37,381 nucleotides of DNA from Helicobacter cetorum (GTDB taxonomy: Bacteria > Campylobacterota > Campylobacteria > Campylobacterales > BB28), in the NCBI GenBank assembly GCA_022729755.1, contig DZAZ01000010.1:1-37381 (forward strand), in the 5' to 3' direction. Below the pieces are notes generated by a model, which was not told where the DNA came from, did not search any database, and saw only the letters and a list, made by a program, of their open reading frames with translations. Below, piece after piece: positions 29,129 to 34,882 of the stretch. A program made the translations under genes and the position numbers. Every line of letters begins with the position of its first letter. Within the stretch, counting starts at the first letter, position 1.

Positions 29129-29172
29129 TTTCTATCCTTAATTTTGATTTATTTAGTTTATAAAAAGGAGAG

Positions 29173-29209
29173 CCGAAACAAGTTTCGGTACTTTTCCTAG
29201 CGGAAAAGT
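29173..29209. other. Two back-to-back perfect hairpins
   Basis: CCGAAAC/GTTTCGG (7-bp stem, 2-nt loop) is followed after one base by ACTTTTCC/GGAAAAGT (8-bp stem, 4-nt loop). They lie in the 110-bp gap after the tail-collar gene and before the ssDNA-binding-like gene on the minus strand. A terminator with CTCTCCTTTTTAT downstream on the minus strand is possible; secondary-origin or packaging roles are alternatives. Confidence 0.55.
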
Positions 29210-29238
29210 GAAAAGTGGGAGATGAAAAAATAATAAGT

Positions 29239-29526
29239 TTAGTGTTTTATGATAGTTAAAGGCATAACAGGATTAGAACCAGATCTTCTAAGTGATAAAT
29301 AAGAAAAAGACGCTATAGAGCCAATTCCAAGTACTGATGGCAATCTAAAAGTTTCAACTCCATCGCCACCAAAAGTAACACCAATTACACTAAAAAGTTC
29401 TTGGTAATGATTTATTAAAAGTTCTCTTCCATTACAAACTAAAAATCCATAAGGAGCAGAATTACCTAAATATGGTAAAACTGTTCCAACTGGAACATTA
29501 GTTAATTGCAATGGGAGTTCCTTCAA
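29239..29526 (-). CDS. Phage tail-collar domain protein
   Basis: A 95-aa protein consisting almost entirely of a tail-collar domain (PF07484 type): PVGTVLPYLGNSAPYGFLVC, NGRELLINHYQELFSVIG and FGGDGVETFRLPSV match the family consensus in order. Such domains sit at the base of tail fibres or in small secreted proteins. The annotated start is TTG without a good Shine-Dalgarno and overlaps the 140-aa gene by 29 nt in another frame, so it may be expressed as a frameshift extension of that gene. Confidence 0.8.
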   Translation of the reverse strand: MKELPLQLTNVPVGTVLPYLGNSAPYGFLVCNGRELLINHYQELFSVIGVTFGGDGVETFRLPSVLGIGSIASFSYLSLRRSGSNPVMPLTIIKH

Positions 29527-29920
29527 CTACATCCACAGCTTGAGGGTAAATTTTATTTACAGTGTTTGCAACATCATATTTAATCGCATAACCATAATTA
29601 TCTAAAACACCCCTAGAAGTTGAAGTTTCGTACATAAATAAAATGCTAACACCATCAGTTGCAGTTCCTAAATTTCCACCGATTAATTGCATAACATTTA
29701 AAAGACTATCTCTATTAAATTCAGTTGGTGCATTTGTAGCTTTTAATTTATTATTTACATCTAAACTAAAAACAGTGTTAAGCCAAGCTCCATAAGTGTT
29801 TGCTTGATTTACATAATCAGATGGGTTTTCAACTAAAGCCGAGTTAATCGTAGTTAAATCAATTTGATTTAAACCAGTTCCATCACCTAAAATTCCATTA
29901 GAAACTATCTTCAAAGCCAT
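29498..29920 (-). CDS. Hypothetical 140-aa protein, first gene of the leftward block
   Basis: No family recognised. N-terminus MALKIVSNGILGDGTGLNQIDL is followed by mixed polar sequence and a C-terminal strand region. A strong AAAAGGATTTTTTATG start suggests abundant expression, and it is the first gene after the noncoding region. Its 3' end overlaps the collar-domain ORF, so it may form the N-terminal shaft of a fibre. A major virion protein is an alternative. Confidence 0.72.
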   Translation of the reverse strand: MALKIVSNGILGDGTGLNQIDLTTINSALVENPSDYVNQANTYGAWLNTVFSLDVNNKLKATNAPTEFNRDSLLNVMQLIGGNLGTATDGVSILFMYETSTSRGVLDNYGYAIKYDVANTVNKIYPQAVDVVEGTPIAIN

Positions 29921-29996
29921 AAAAAATCCTTTTTTTTAAATTTTGAGAATTAAATCTCATAATTACCAACAAAAAAATTAGCAAATATGAAATTTA

Positions 29997-30024
29997 AGAG
30001 AGTGGTGGAACAGGTCCACTCTCT
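29997..30024. other. Perfect 9-bp hairpin upstream of the leftward operon
   Basis: AGAGAGTGG and CCACTCTCT flank a 10-nt loop. On the minus strand it lies about 75 nt before the 140-aa gene start and would be in its mRNA leader. It has no adjacent T-run on that strand, so attenuation or protein binding is more likely than simple termination. Confidence 0.5.
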
Positions 30025-30063
30025 GTAAAACAAAAAACAAAACTAAAATTAAAAGGAGGTAAA

Positions 30064-30099
30064 ATGAAAAAGAGGGGGTTTAAACTAATAAACCCCTAG
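30064..30099 (+). CDS. Possible 11-codon leader peptide overlapping a hairpin
   Basis: A perfect Shine-Dalgarno (AAGGAGGT, 30053-30060) precedes an ATG opening a reading frame MKKRGFKLINP and a TAG. Most of the ORF lies in a hairpin formed by GGGGTTTA and TAAACCCC. No coding gene follows on the plus strand for over 1.3 kb, so this may be a regulatory leader, part of an antisense RNA, or chance. Confidence 0.3.
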   Translation: MKKRGFKLINP

Positions 30100-30373
30100 A
30101 TACCAACTGTTTTAATAGTAATTGGCATTTAGGGATTTATTTAAATCTCTCTTTCAACCCTCTTAATCTAAGAAAATAAACAAGTTAAAAGTGCCTATTA
30201 TGGAGGTTTAACTCTAAGGCAAAACTTGTTTATTATATTTTCTATTATGGAAAAATCAGGTCAAAAGAGAAAAAAAATATTAATTTATTTATTGCATCCT
30301 TGCTAACATTTTTCAATGCACCATACGAACAAAGCTTAAGCCTTTTGATTAAACCGTGTAAGGGATTTTTGAT

Positions 30374-30379
30374 ATTATA
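30374..30379 (-). promoter_or_regulatory. Candidate -10 box for the leftward block
   Basis: The minus strand reads GACTATAATATC here. If used, transcription would start near 30366 and give a leader of about 445 nt before the 140-aa gene, including the hairpins and the 12-bp inverted repeat. No clear -35 box. Confidence 0.35.
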
Positions 30380-30513
30380 GTCGGGATGACCTCTTCTAGC
30401 TCATTAGTCCAAAAACATCCTAATCTTAGACTACTTACGCTTTCCAGCCCTGCTTGCTCCGAACCGACTTTGGTTAACATTACATTTTTTAGATAACACT
30501 TAATAAAGAAAAA

Positions 30514-30566
30514 AATTAAGACTTACTCAAACCCCTATTTCTAGGGGCTTTGATAAACCTTAGTCC
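30514..30566. repeat. 53-bp direct repeat, copy 1, with internal stem-loop
   Basis: Matches 30667-30719 with a single mismatch at 153-bp spacing. It contains CCCCTA-TTTC-TAGGGG, a 6-bp stem flanked by further CAAA/TTTG pairing. Copy 1 carries what corresponds to the stop-codon end of the repressor gene, so it may derive from a duplicated repressor 3' end. Confidence 0.9.
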
Positions 30567-30666
30567 AAACGAGACAGCCAATTATAAAAATCAGCAGTAG
30601 CCGCATCTACCTCTAAAAAAACTCTAAAAAAAATGTCGGACCAATAAAAAAACAAAGTCTTATAAC

Positions 30667-30719
30667 AATTAAGACTTACTCAAACCCCTATTTCTAGGGG
30701 CTTTGATAAACCTTAATCC
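30667..30719. repeat. 53-bp direct repeat, copy 2, overlapping the repressor 3' end
   Basis: Second copy of the stem-loop repeat; its right end includes the repressor stop codon at 30713-30715. On the minus strand it is positioned as a terminator of the repressor transcript, though without a long T-run. Together the two copies bracket 100 bp of noncoding DNA. Confidence 0.9.
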
Positions 30720-31183
30720 TTTTGAATTTTACAATCTAGCTCAATTCCAGCTAGTTCTGAAGTTTGTTTGAGTTTTAAAAAAAGTTCCTCTAAAACAAAT
30801 CTTATTTGTTTTCGTTCAGTTTCAGTAATAGCCATTCCACCCTCACTATCTGGGTCAGTTGCTTGAATAAGTGCAGTTTGAAAGTCAGTGAATTTTTGAG
30901 AAATTTGAATAGAAAGTGCAAAAAACTTATGGATGTGAGAGTCTATTTCAAATTGATTTTTGTATTTTGCACCCTCACCACTCATAAGCCATTTAATATT
31001 TACATTTTTTCTATCAGCCAAAACCTCTAACTTTTCATAAGCAAAAACATTAATATCTTTTTTTCTAAACAAATCATAAGAAACACCAAGAAAATTAGAT
31101 AACTGTTTCATATTAGAAACTTCAGCAACTTCATAAGCCCTAATTAAAAAACTTTCAAATTTATCTTTTGAATTTTTAAACAT
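30713..31183 (-). CDS. CI-like phage repressor with N-terminal helix-turn-helix
   Basis: DNA-binding domain similar to Bacteriophage_CI_repressor N-terminal domains: FESFLIRAYEVAEVSNMKQL, then FLGVSYDLFRKKD and the diagnostic end NVNIKWLMSGEGAKY (usually DWLLTGEG). No peptidase domain is visible; the C-terminal half is helical. I move the start from 31276 to ATG 31183, which has GGAG six bases upstream; the longer ORF would run through the operator array. It faces a second regulator across that array and probably keeps the element quiescent. Confidence 0.82.
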   Translation of the reverse strand: MFKNSKDKFESFLIRAYEVAEVSNMKQLSNFLGVSYDLFRKKDINVFAYEKLEVLADRKNVNIKWLMSGEGAKYKNQFEIDSHIHKFFALSIQISQKFTDFQTALIQATDPDSEGGMAITETERKQIRFVLEELFLKLKQTSELAGIELDCKIQKD

Positions 31184-31197
31184 TTTTAACTCCATAA

Positions 31198-31293
31198 TGT
31201 AAAAATTACACATTTTTTTTACAATTAATGTAAAAAATTTAACATTTTTGATATAATTAATGTGTAAATCATACATTAAATGTAAAATTTACA
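31198..31293. promoter_or_regulatory. Operator array of TGTAA-type palindromes between the two regulators
   Basis: TGTAAAAATTACA (31198-31210) and TGTAAAATTTACA (31281-31293) are perfect palindromes. Weaker relatives are TGTAAAAAATTTAACA (31229-31244) and TGTAAATCATACA (31263-31275). TATAAT at 31252-31257 lies between them. This layout, with several copies of one palindrome between divergent HTH genes, is typical of a lysogeny switch; the CI-like protein and/or its opposing regulator probably bind here. Confidence 0.72.
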
Positions 31294-31373
31294 CATTTTT
31301 TCTAAAATTTTTCTATTTTTTGTTTATGAAGTACAATACTATATGATTTTACATTAAAATTTATTTAAATTAG

Positions 31374-31379
31374 TATAAT
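31374..31379 (+). promoter_or_regulatory. Candidate -10 box of the rightward regulator
   Basis: AGTATAATTT on the plus strand 44 nt before the ATG at 31423, giving a leader of about 35 nt with AAAAGGAG as ribosome-binding site. It lies outside the palindrome array, so repression could act on the upstream TATAAT at 31252 as well. Confidence 0.5.
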
Positions 31380-31422
31380 TTTTTATAAATAAATTAGAAT
31401 TTGTAAAAAAAAGGAGTGTAAA

Positions 31423-31896
31423 ATGAAATTAGCTAACGAAAATTTTAAAAAAGTTAGAAAACAATTAAGATACAAACAAATAGATTTTGATGAAATTTTA
31501 GATTTATCAAAACAAAGGTCAAGTTCAATAGAAAATGAAAGAAGTAATGTAGATGATGAAATATTAAAAAAACTTAGAGATAAATTTAATATAAATCCTA
31601 TGTTTGTATTATTTGGAGAAGGTGAAATGTTTTTAAAGCCTGAAAATGTAACAAATGAGGAAAGTTCAGAAAAAACTGAAAAAAAAATAATAAATGGCGA
31701 TAATAATAAGATTAGTATAAATAGTGGAAGTCATTTTAAAAATTATGAGAATGCAACTATTAGCAAAAATATATTAAATAATAATCAAAACAACAAAATA
31801 AGTGAATTAATAAATATGTATGAACATATACCTCCTATTGAACAAGAAATAATATATCACGAACTTAAACTAAGATACTTAAAAGCTCAAATTTAA
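31423..31896 (+). CDS. Second HTH (Cro/CI-type) regulator
   Basis: A 157-aa protein with an N-terminal XRE-like HTH: NFKKVRKQLRYKQIDFDEIL, then SIENERSNVDDEILKKL, ending NPMFVLFGEGEMFLKP, the same family ending (GEG.MF) as many phage repressors. The C-terminal part is Asn-rich and ends in a helix. It is the only rightward gene inside the element. A Cro-like antagonist of the leftward repressor is the simplest role. Confidence 0.75.
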   Translation: MKLANENFKKVRKQLRYKQIDFDEILDLSKQRSSSIENERSNVDDEILKKLRDKFNINPMFVLFGEGEMFLKPENVTNEESSEKTEKKIINGDNNKISINSGSHFKNYENATISKNILNNNQNNKISELINMYEHIPPIEQEIIYHELKLRYLKAQI

Positions 31897-31897
31897 T

Positions 31898-32383
31898 TCA
31901 TTCACTAAAATTAAAAGTCTTACCATCTATAGTAATATTTACTGAATTTAAAGATTTAAGACCATCTTTAGTTCTAGATTTAAATTTAAGAATAATAACT
32001 TTAGTAATAAAAGAACCAAAATAATATGAATATATATTAAAAATTTTTAAATTTGTATAAATAAAATTTAACTCTTCAAGAGTGAAATTATTATAAAACA
32101 TTCTATTATAATCTTTTAAAATATTTTTAATATAAGTAATTTCAGATTCAGATGAAACTCCAAATTTTTCAAAAAATGAAAAATCATTATCTATGTTTTG
32201 AGAAAAAATCTCAACCAAATTATTAACTAACTCATCTCTTGTAAATGGAATAGAAACAGCTTGAGGTGGGGAAACTTCGATAGGTTCGGAGCTAGGAGAA
32301 AACTTATAAAATAGCAAAGCAACAACTAATCCTGTAACAAAAAGAAAGAAAGTAATCTCAATGTACGAAAAAGCCCTTTTCAT
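31898..32383 (-). CDS. Single-pass membrane protein of unknown function (161 aa)
   Basis: KRAFSYIEITFFLFVTGLVVALLFYKF (residues 2-28) is one N-terminal membrane helix with a basic cytoplasmic end; the rest is a polar, Asn/Phe/Ile-rich domain probably outside the membrane. It is not pilin-like beyond the short IEITFFLF stretch. It has its own candidate promoter. Superinfection exclusion is a common job for such cargo but is not shown. Confidence 0.65.
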   Translation of the reverse strand: MKRAFSYIEITFFLFVTGLVVALLFYKFSPSSEPIEVSPPQAVSIPFTRDELVNNLVEIFSQNIDNDFSFFEKFGVSSESEITYIKNILKDYNRMFYNNFTLEELNFIYTNLKIFNIYSYYFGSFITKVIILKFKSRTKDGLKSLNSVNITIDGKTFNFSE

Positions 32384-32413
32384 AAAACAACCCTTAAATA
32401 AAATGATTACAAA

Positions 32414-32419
32414 ATTATA
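32414..32419 (-). promoter_or_regulatory. Candidate -10 box of the 161-aa membrane protein gene
   Basis: Minus strand TATAAT about 30 nt upstream of the start, preceded by the T-rich block CAAAATTTCACTTTTTTTT, which recurs upstream of the 79-aa gene and, degenerate, at 34860. Confidence 0.5.
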
Positions 32420-32514
32420 GTAAAAAAAAGTGAAAAAAAAGTGAAATTTTGGAAATTTGATGAGTTAATTGTGTTGATGGGGGGAGAAAGTGAGGATTAA
32501 AATTTAAAAAAAAA

Positions 32515-32790
32515 TCAAACATAATCATATTGAAAAAATTTATCAAAATCATAAATATTAAATGCAGGAAAATATTTTAAAATTAAATTATCATCCCAAG
32601 AATGTTCCCTTTTTCTCTCTAAAAAATCATCAATTGTAATAGCAATTATTTTATGCTTATTTTCTCTAACCAATATATAGTCATCATCTAAATAACTGTT
32701 ATCAGATTTTTTAGGTTTGCCAACAGATAAATATAAAACATCTGAATTTTCATCATATATCAAATGAAAATCATCAATTACCATTTTCAT
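32515..32790 (-). CDS. DUF2283-like small protein, possible antitoxin
   Basis: I start this gene at ATG 32790 (91 aa) rather than 32898: the shorter form begins MKMVIDDFHLIYDENSDVLY, matching DUF2283-type N-termini (YDxxxDVLYI), while the longer ORF adds a shadow leucine-rich segment from the neighbouring gene. The new start overlaps the preceding gene by 17 nt, so translation is coupled. Pairing with a candidate nuclease suggests an antitoxin/immunity role. Confidence 0.65.
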   Translation of the reverse strand: MKMVIDDFHLIYDENSDVLYLSVGKPKKSDNSYLDDDYILVRENKHKIIAITIDDFLERKREHSWDDNLILKYFPAFNIYDFDKFFQYDYV

Positions 32791-33142
32791 ATTTACTCCA
32801 TTTAATTTTACCTTTTGAAATAGTATTATTCCCATCATAAGCAGTAATAACAATCGATTTAATGCCATTAATATCTTTAGTAGCAACAAAAGTTCCACTT
32901 AATTGAATATTACTTATAGAGTTAGCTTTAAAATACAATTCTGTATCAGATTTTCTACCCTCTCTTATAATATCAGGATTTTCAATAGTCATTTTAACAT
33001 CTTCTAAATGATTCTCCATTTCGGGATGACCCTCTATAATATGCTCCTCCCAAGTATCTTCAAATAAAGTAACTATTTTATTTCTAGGGTCTTGTATTTG
33101 TAATTTAATTTTTCTAATTGAAAAATCAGAATTATCAATCAT
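32774..33142 (-). CDS. Putative PBECR/BECR-fold nuclease toxin (122 aa)
   Basis: The core TWEEHIIEGHPEMENHLEDV and IENPDIIREGRKSDTELYF resembles phage Barnase-EndoU-ColicinE5/D-RelE-like (PBECR) domains, which show a H-I-x-x-x-H-P-E motif and an NPD.I strand. Two histidines in that motif could be catalytic. The start overlaps the 79-aa gene stop by one base and the stop overlaps the DUF2283-like gene. Family call is moderate; a small RNase toxin is the working idea. Confidence 0.55.
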   Translation of the reverse strand: MIDNSDFSIRKIKLQIQDPRNKIVTLFEDTWEEHIIEGHPEMENHLEDVKMTIENPDIIREGRKSDTELYFKANSISNIQLSGTFVATKDINGIKSIVITAYDGNNTISKGKIKWSKYENGN

Positions 33143-33381
33143 TATTTTTGCTTTTTATTAAGAATATTATTTAAACTATCTCTTAATATAACAGCTTGTT
33201 CATAAGAAATTCTCATAATAGTATGAATTTTAATTTCACTTTTATCTATAGAACCTTTAAATGAAGTAACACCAAAACCTATACCTACATCAGTATTAGT
33301 AGTTTGAGTAAAAGTAGTATTAGCATACCTAGTTTCAATTTCACTAACATTTAAATCTAAACTAGCACTATCTTTAAGCAT
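33142..33381 (-). CDS. Hypothetical 79-aa protein, weakly DUF3467-like
   Basis: ETRYANTTFTQTTN early and IHTIMRISYEQAVILRDSLNNIL late follow the pattern of DUF3467 proteins (RYAN... then M-S-x-x-x-A-x-x-L). It is the first gene of a three-gene coupled unit with the candidate toxin and DUF2283-like protein. AAGGAATTAAAAATG precedes the start. Confidence 0.6.
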   Translation of the reverse strand: MLKDSASLDLNVSEIETRYANTTFTQTTNTDVGIGFGVTSFKGSIDKSEIKIHTIMRISYEQAVILRDSLNNILNKKQK

Positions 33382-33413
33382 TTTTAATTCCTTTTTTAAT
33401 ATAAATAAAAAAA

Positions 33414-33419
33414 ATTGTA
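33414..33419 (-). promoter_or_regulatory. Candidate -10 box of the three-gene cargo unit
   Basis: Minus strand TACAAT about 33 nt upstream of the 79-aa gene, with CAAAATTTCACTTTTTTTT about 15 nt further upstream, the same block seen at 32433. Confidence 0.45.
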
Positions 33420-33471
33420 CTAATTATTGAATTAAAAAAAAGTGAAATTTTGAAAATTCAATAAATCAATA

Positions 33472-33687
33472 TCATAAAAGCTGAAGTTCCCTCTCATCAA
33501 GAAAAACAATTTCAACTTTCAATTGTGTAAATAAAGTTAATAACATATCTATTTTATCAAGAAATTTTAAAAGCTGAAATTGAATTTCAGGATATTGATG
33601 AAAATAATCTTTTAACTTTAAAAGTTCATCAAAATATTTTTGAATAATTATTTCATTAATTTCAAGAAAATCATAAAAAAAATCCAA
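33472..33687 (-). CDS. Hypothetical 71-aa protein
   Basis: No family recognised. Mostly helical with many aromatic and leucine residues (FFYDFLEINEIIIQKYFDELL), no clear membrane segment. It begins three bases after the 85-aa gene stops, so the two probably form one transcription unit at the right end of the element. Confidence 0.55.
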   Translation of the reverse strand: MDFFYDFLEINEIIIQKYFDELLKLKDYFHQYPEIQFQLLKFLDKIDMLLTLFTQLKVEIVFLDERELQLL

Positions 33688-33690
33688 AAT

Positions 33691-33948
33691 TTAATCCTTT
33701 TTACTTTTTTTAACTTCAATCGTATAAACTTTATCAATAGAAACAAAGTCATCGATACAAACTAAATCAAACTGCAAAAATAAAAACTTGAGTTTAAGTT
33801 TTTTAGATGTTTTAAATTTAATCGAAAAATCATCAAAAACTTTTTTTAAAATCTCTTTAGTTAAATCTTTATTTTCACACCCAAAAATAAAAATATCATC
33901 ATTGTTAATTTCAGTAATTTTAATAAATTTTTTTTCCACAAAAGACAT
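33691..33948 (-). CDS. Hypothetical 85-aa protein at the right end of the element
   Basis: No family recognised. Lys/Phe-rich alpha/beta protein ending VSIDKVYTIEVKKSKKD. AAAAGGATTTTTTATG precedes the start, the same arrangement as at the putative structural genes. A diverged copy of its 3' end lies outside the element at 34883-34950, indicating an earlier related element at the same locus. Confidence 0.6.
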   Translation of the reverse strand: MSFVEKKFIKITEINNDDIFIFGCENKDLTKEILKKVFDDFSIKFKTSKKLKLKFLFLQFDLVCIDDFVSIDKVYTIEVKKSKKD

Positions 33949-34112
33949 AAAAAATCCTTTTTTTGATTAATTTTAACTCGAAACTTAAACCAATCCTTAA
34001 ATTAAAAATAGCTTTATTACATACACACAAATACAACTACGGACAGTGAAGCAAAACTTAAAAATTTTAAAGTAGCCGAATTTTAGGGAGTTTTTAAAAT
34101 ATTGACTGGGTT

Positions 34113-34242
34113 TATGGGTAGTGCCGTAAAAGGATAATTCTTAGGAGTTTCCTTAAAGATAAATATTAAAGCTTTTTTTAATATTTAAGTGTTCATTTTG
34201 AATAAATTTTGAGTAAGTTTTGGTAATTTGTTCGATACTTGA
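34113..34242 (+). repeat. Right 130-bp direct repeat (attR-type) with int remnant
   Basis: Second copy of the boundary repeat. It contains the gspF 3' end (with GGA instead of GGC before the stop) and the last 90 bp of an integrase gene on the minus strand, after which the similarity stops and the restriction-modification remnant region begins. An int 3' end is not expected in a naive host attB. Confidence 0.93.
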
Positions 34243-34282
34243 AAAATAAGAACATAAAATTAAGATTAAAAGCCTAAATGGA

Positions 34283-34288
34283 TATAAT
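34283..34288 (+). promoter_or_regulatory. Candidate -10 box of the type I RM remnant
   Basis: GATATAATTT on the plus strand 49 nt upstream of the ATG at 34337. The spacing and T-rich flanks fit a local promoter just outside the right repeat. Confidence 0.45.
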
Positions 34289-34336
34289 TTTTTCAAATAT
34301 TTAAGGGAATACGACAATTAAAAGAATTTTAAAAGT

Positions 34337-34702
34337 ATGAGCGAATTATTAAAACTAGGTGAAGAACAAGGTTTATTTGAGTTTACAGAAAACAAAACAC
34401 ATATTATTTATAAAACTACTCAAAACAAAGGACTAGGAAGTAAGCAAACTTGGAATGAGACAGAAGAGAAAGTAAGAGCTGAAGTTTTGACAAAATATGT
34501 TCTTGAATATGAATATCCACTTAAAAATATAAAAATTGAAGTACTAGTAAAAAGAGGTAGTGGAGATAAAGATAAAAATAGAGCAGATATTATTATTTAC
34601 ACAAATGAAAAACACACAAAAGATTATATTGTTATTGAAACAAAAACAAAAGAGTTTAAAGATATAAAAGAAGCAAAAGACCACAAGCTATATATGGAGT
34701 AA
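34337..34702 (+). pseudogene. Truncated type I restriction-modification gene (HSDR_N-like N-terminal domain)
   Basis: A 121-aa fragment resembling the N-terminal nuclease-type domain found in HsdR and in some large N-6 adenine methylases. WNETEEKVRAEVLTKYVLEY is followed by VLVKRGSGDKDKNRADIIIY (D of the PD-(D/E)xK core) and YIVIETKTKE (the E-x-K part). Full-length proteins run to many hundreds of residues; this one stops after KLYME. The missing remainder, plus the hsdS tail 360 bp downstream, point to an internal deletion of a type I system. Confidence 0.75.
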
Positions 34703-34748
34703 TTTCATTATATTATGTAGGATACAATCTAATAAATAAGGCTCAAAA

Positions 34749-34841
34749 ATGAAAGAATTTTCGATAATTATAGCAATAATAGGGACTTTAGCTTGGATAG
34801 TATTGTTTGTAGTGAATACAAAAAAAACTACTCATAAATAA
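34749..34841 (+). CDS. Possible 30-aa single-span membrane peptide
   Basis: Too short for the ORF track. MKEFSIIIAIIGTLAWIVLF is one hydrophobic helix followed by a basic tail NTKKTTHK. TAAGG lies seven bases upstream of the ATG. It sits 46 bp beyond the truncated RM gene. Could be a type I toxin-like peptide or chance; no antisense RNA was identified. Confidence 0.35.
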   Translation: MKEFSIIIAIIGTLAWIVLFVVNTKKTTHK

Positions 34842-34882
34842 AAAACTATTTTTTTAAAATATAAAGTGAAATTTTTCACCTA

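Larger units (their letters stand above)
29921..30712. other. About 0.8 kb noncoding region rich in hairpins and repeats
   Basis: No ORF of usual size. It contains a 9-bp hairpin (29997-30024), a mini-ORF with strong ribosome-binding site (30064-30099), a 12-bp inverted repeat (30175-30186/30223-30234), a locally GC-richer stretch (30330-30475), a minus-strand TATAAT (30374-30379) and two 53-bp direct repeats with internal stem-loops. It lies between the repressor gene and the leftward block. Origin, packaging signal, regulatory leader or noncoding RNA are all possible. Confidence 0.7.
18001..34242. mobile_element. Integrated phage-like or satellite element (about 16.1 kb) at the gspF 3' end
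   Basis: Bounded by 130-bp direct repeats (18001-18130 and 34113-34242). It contains, from left to right, int, an excisionase-like gene, a long leftward block of small unrecognised, structural-looking genes, an AIM24 gene, a lysozyme, a Rep_trans-like initiator, a putative ssDNA-binding protein, a tail-collar protein and a noncoding region. A CI-like repressor and divergent regulator follow, then accessory genes. No terminase, portal, recognisable capsid or Zot/FtsK ATPase is encoded. The single Rep suggests rolling-circle replication and a small genome form. Whether it makes its own virions or parasitises a helper is open. Confidence 0.88.

Noticed and set aside
30290-30480. Retron or diversity-generating element RNA
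   Set aside because: No reverse transcriptase gene occurs in the window and no template/variable repeat pair was seen.
30514-30719. Two stem-loop repeats considered as a minimal CRISPR
   Set aside because: Only two copies, 100-bp intervening sequence, 53-bp repeat and no cas genes; repeat duplication or terminator is more likely.
31184-31276. Longer start of the CI-like repressor
   Set aside because: It would translate through the operator palindromes and lacks a ribosome-binding site, while ATG 31183 has GGAG at proper spacing.
32791-32898. N-terminal extension of the DUF2283-like ORF, apparently a membrane segment
   Set aside because: The leucine-rich stretch is the shifted frame of the overlapping 122-aa gene; the DUF2283-type N-terminus begins at the internal ATG 32790.
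18001-34242. Assignment of the element to Inoviridae (filamentous phage)
   Set aside because: Rep_trans-like initiator and size are compatible, but no Zot ATPase, no short hydrophobic coat protein and no pIII-like adsorption protein were found.
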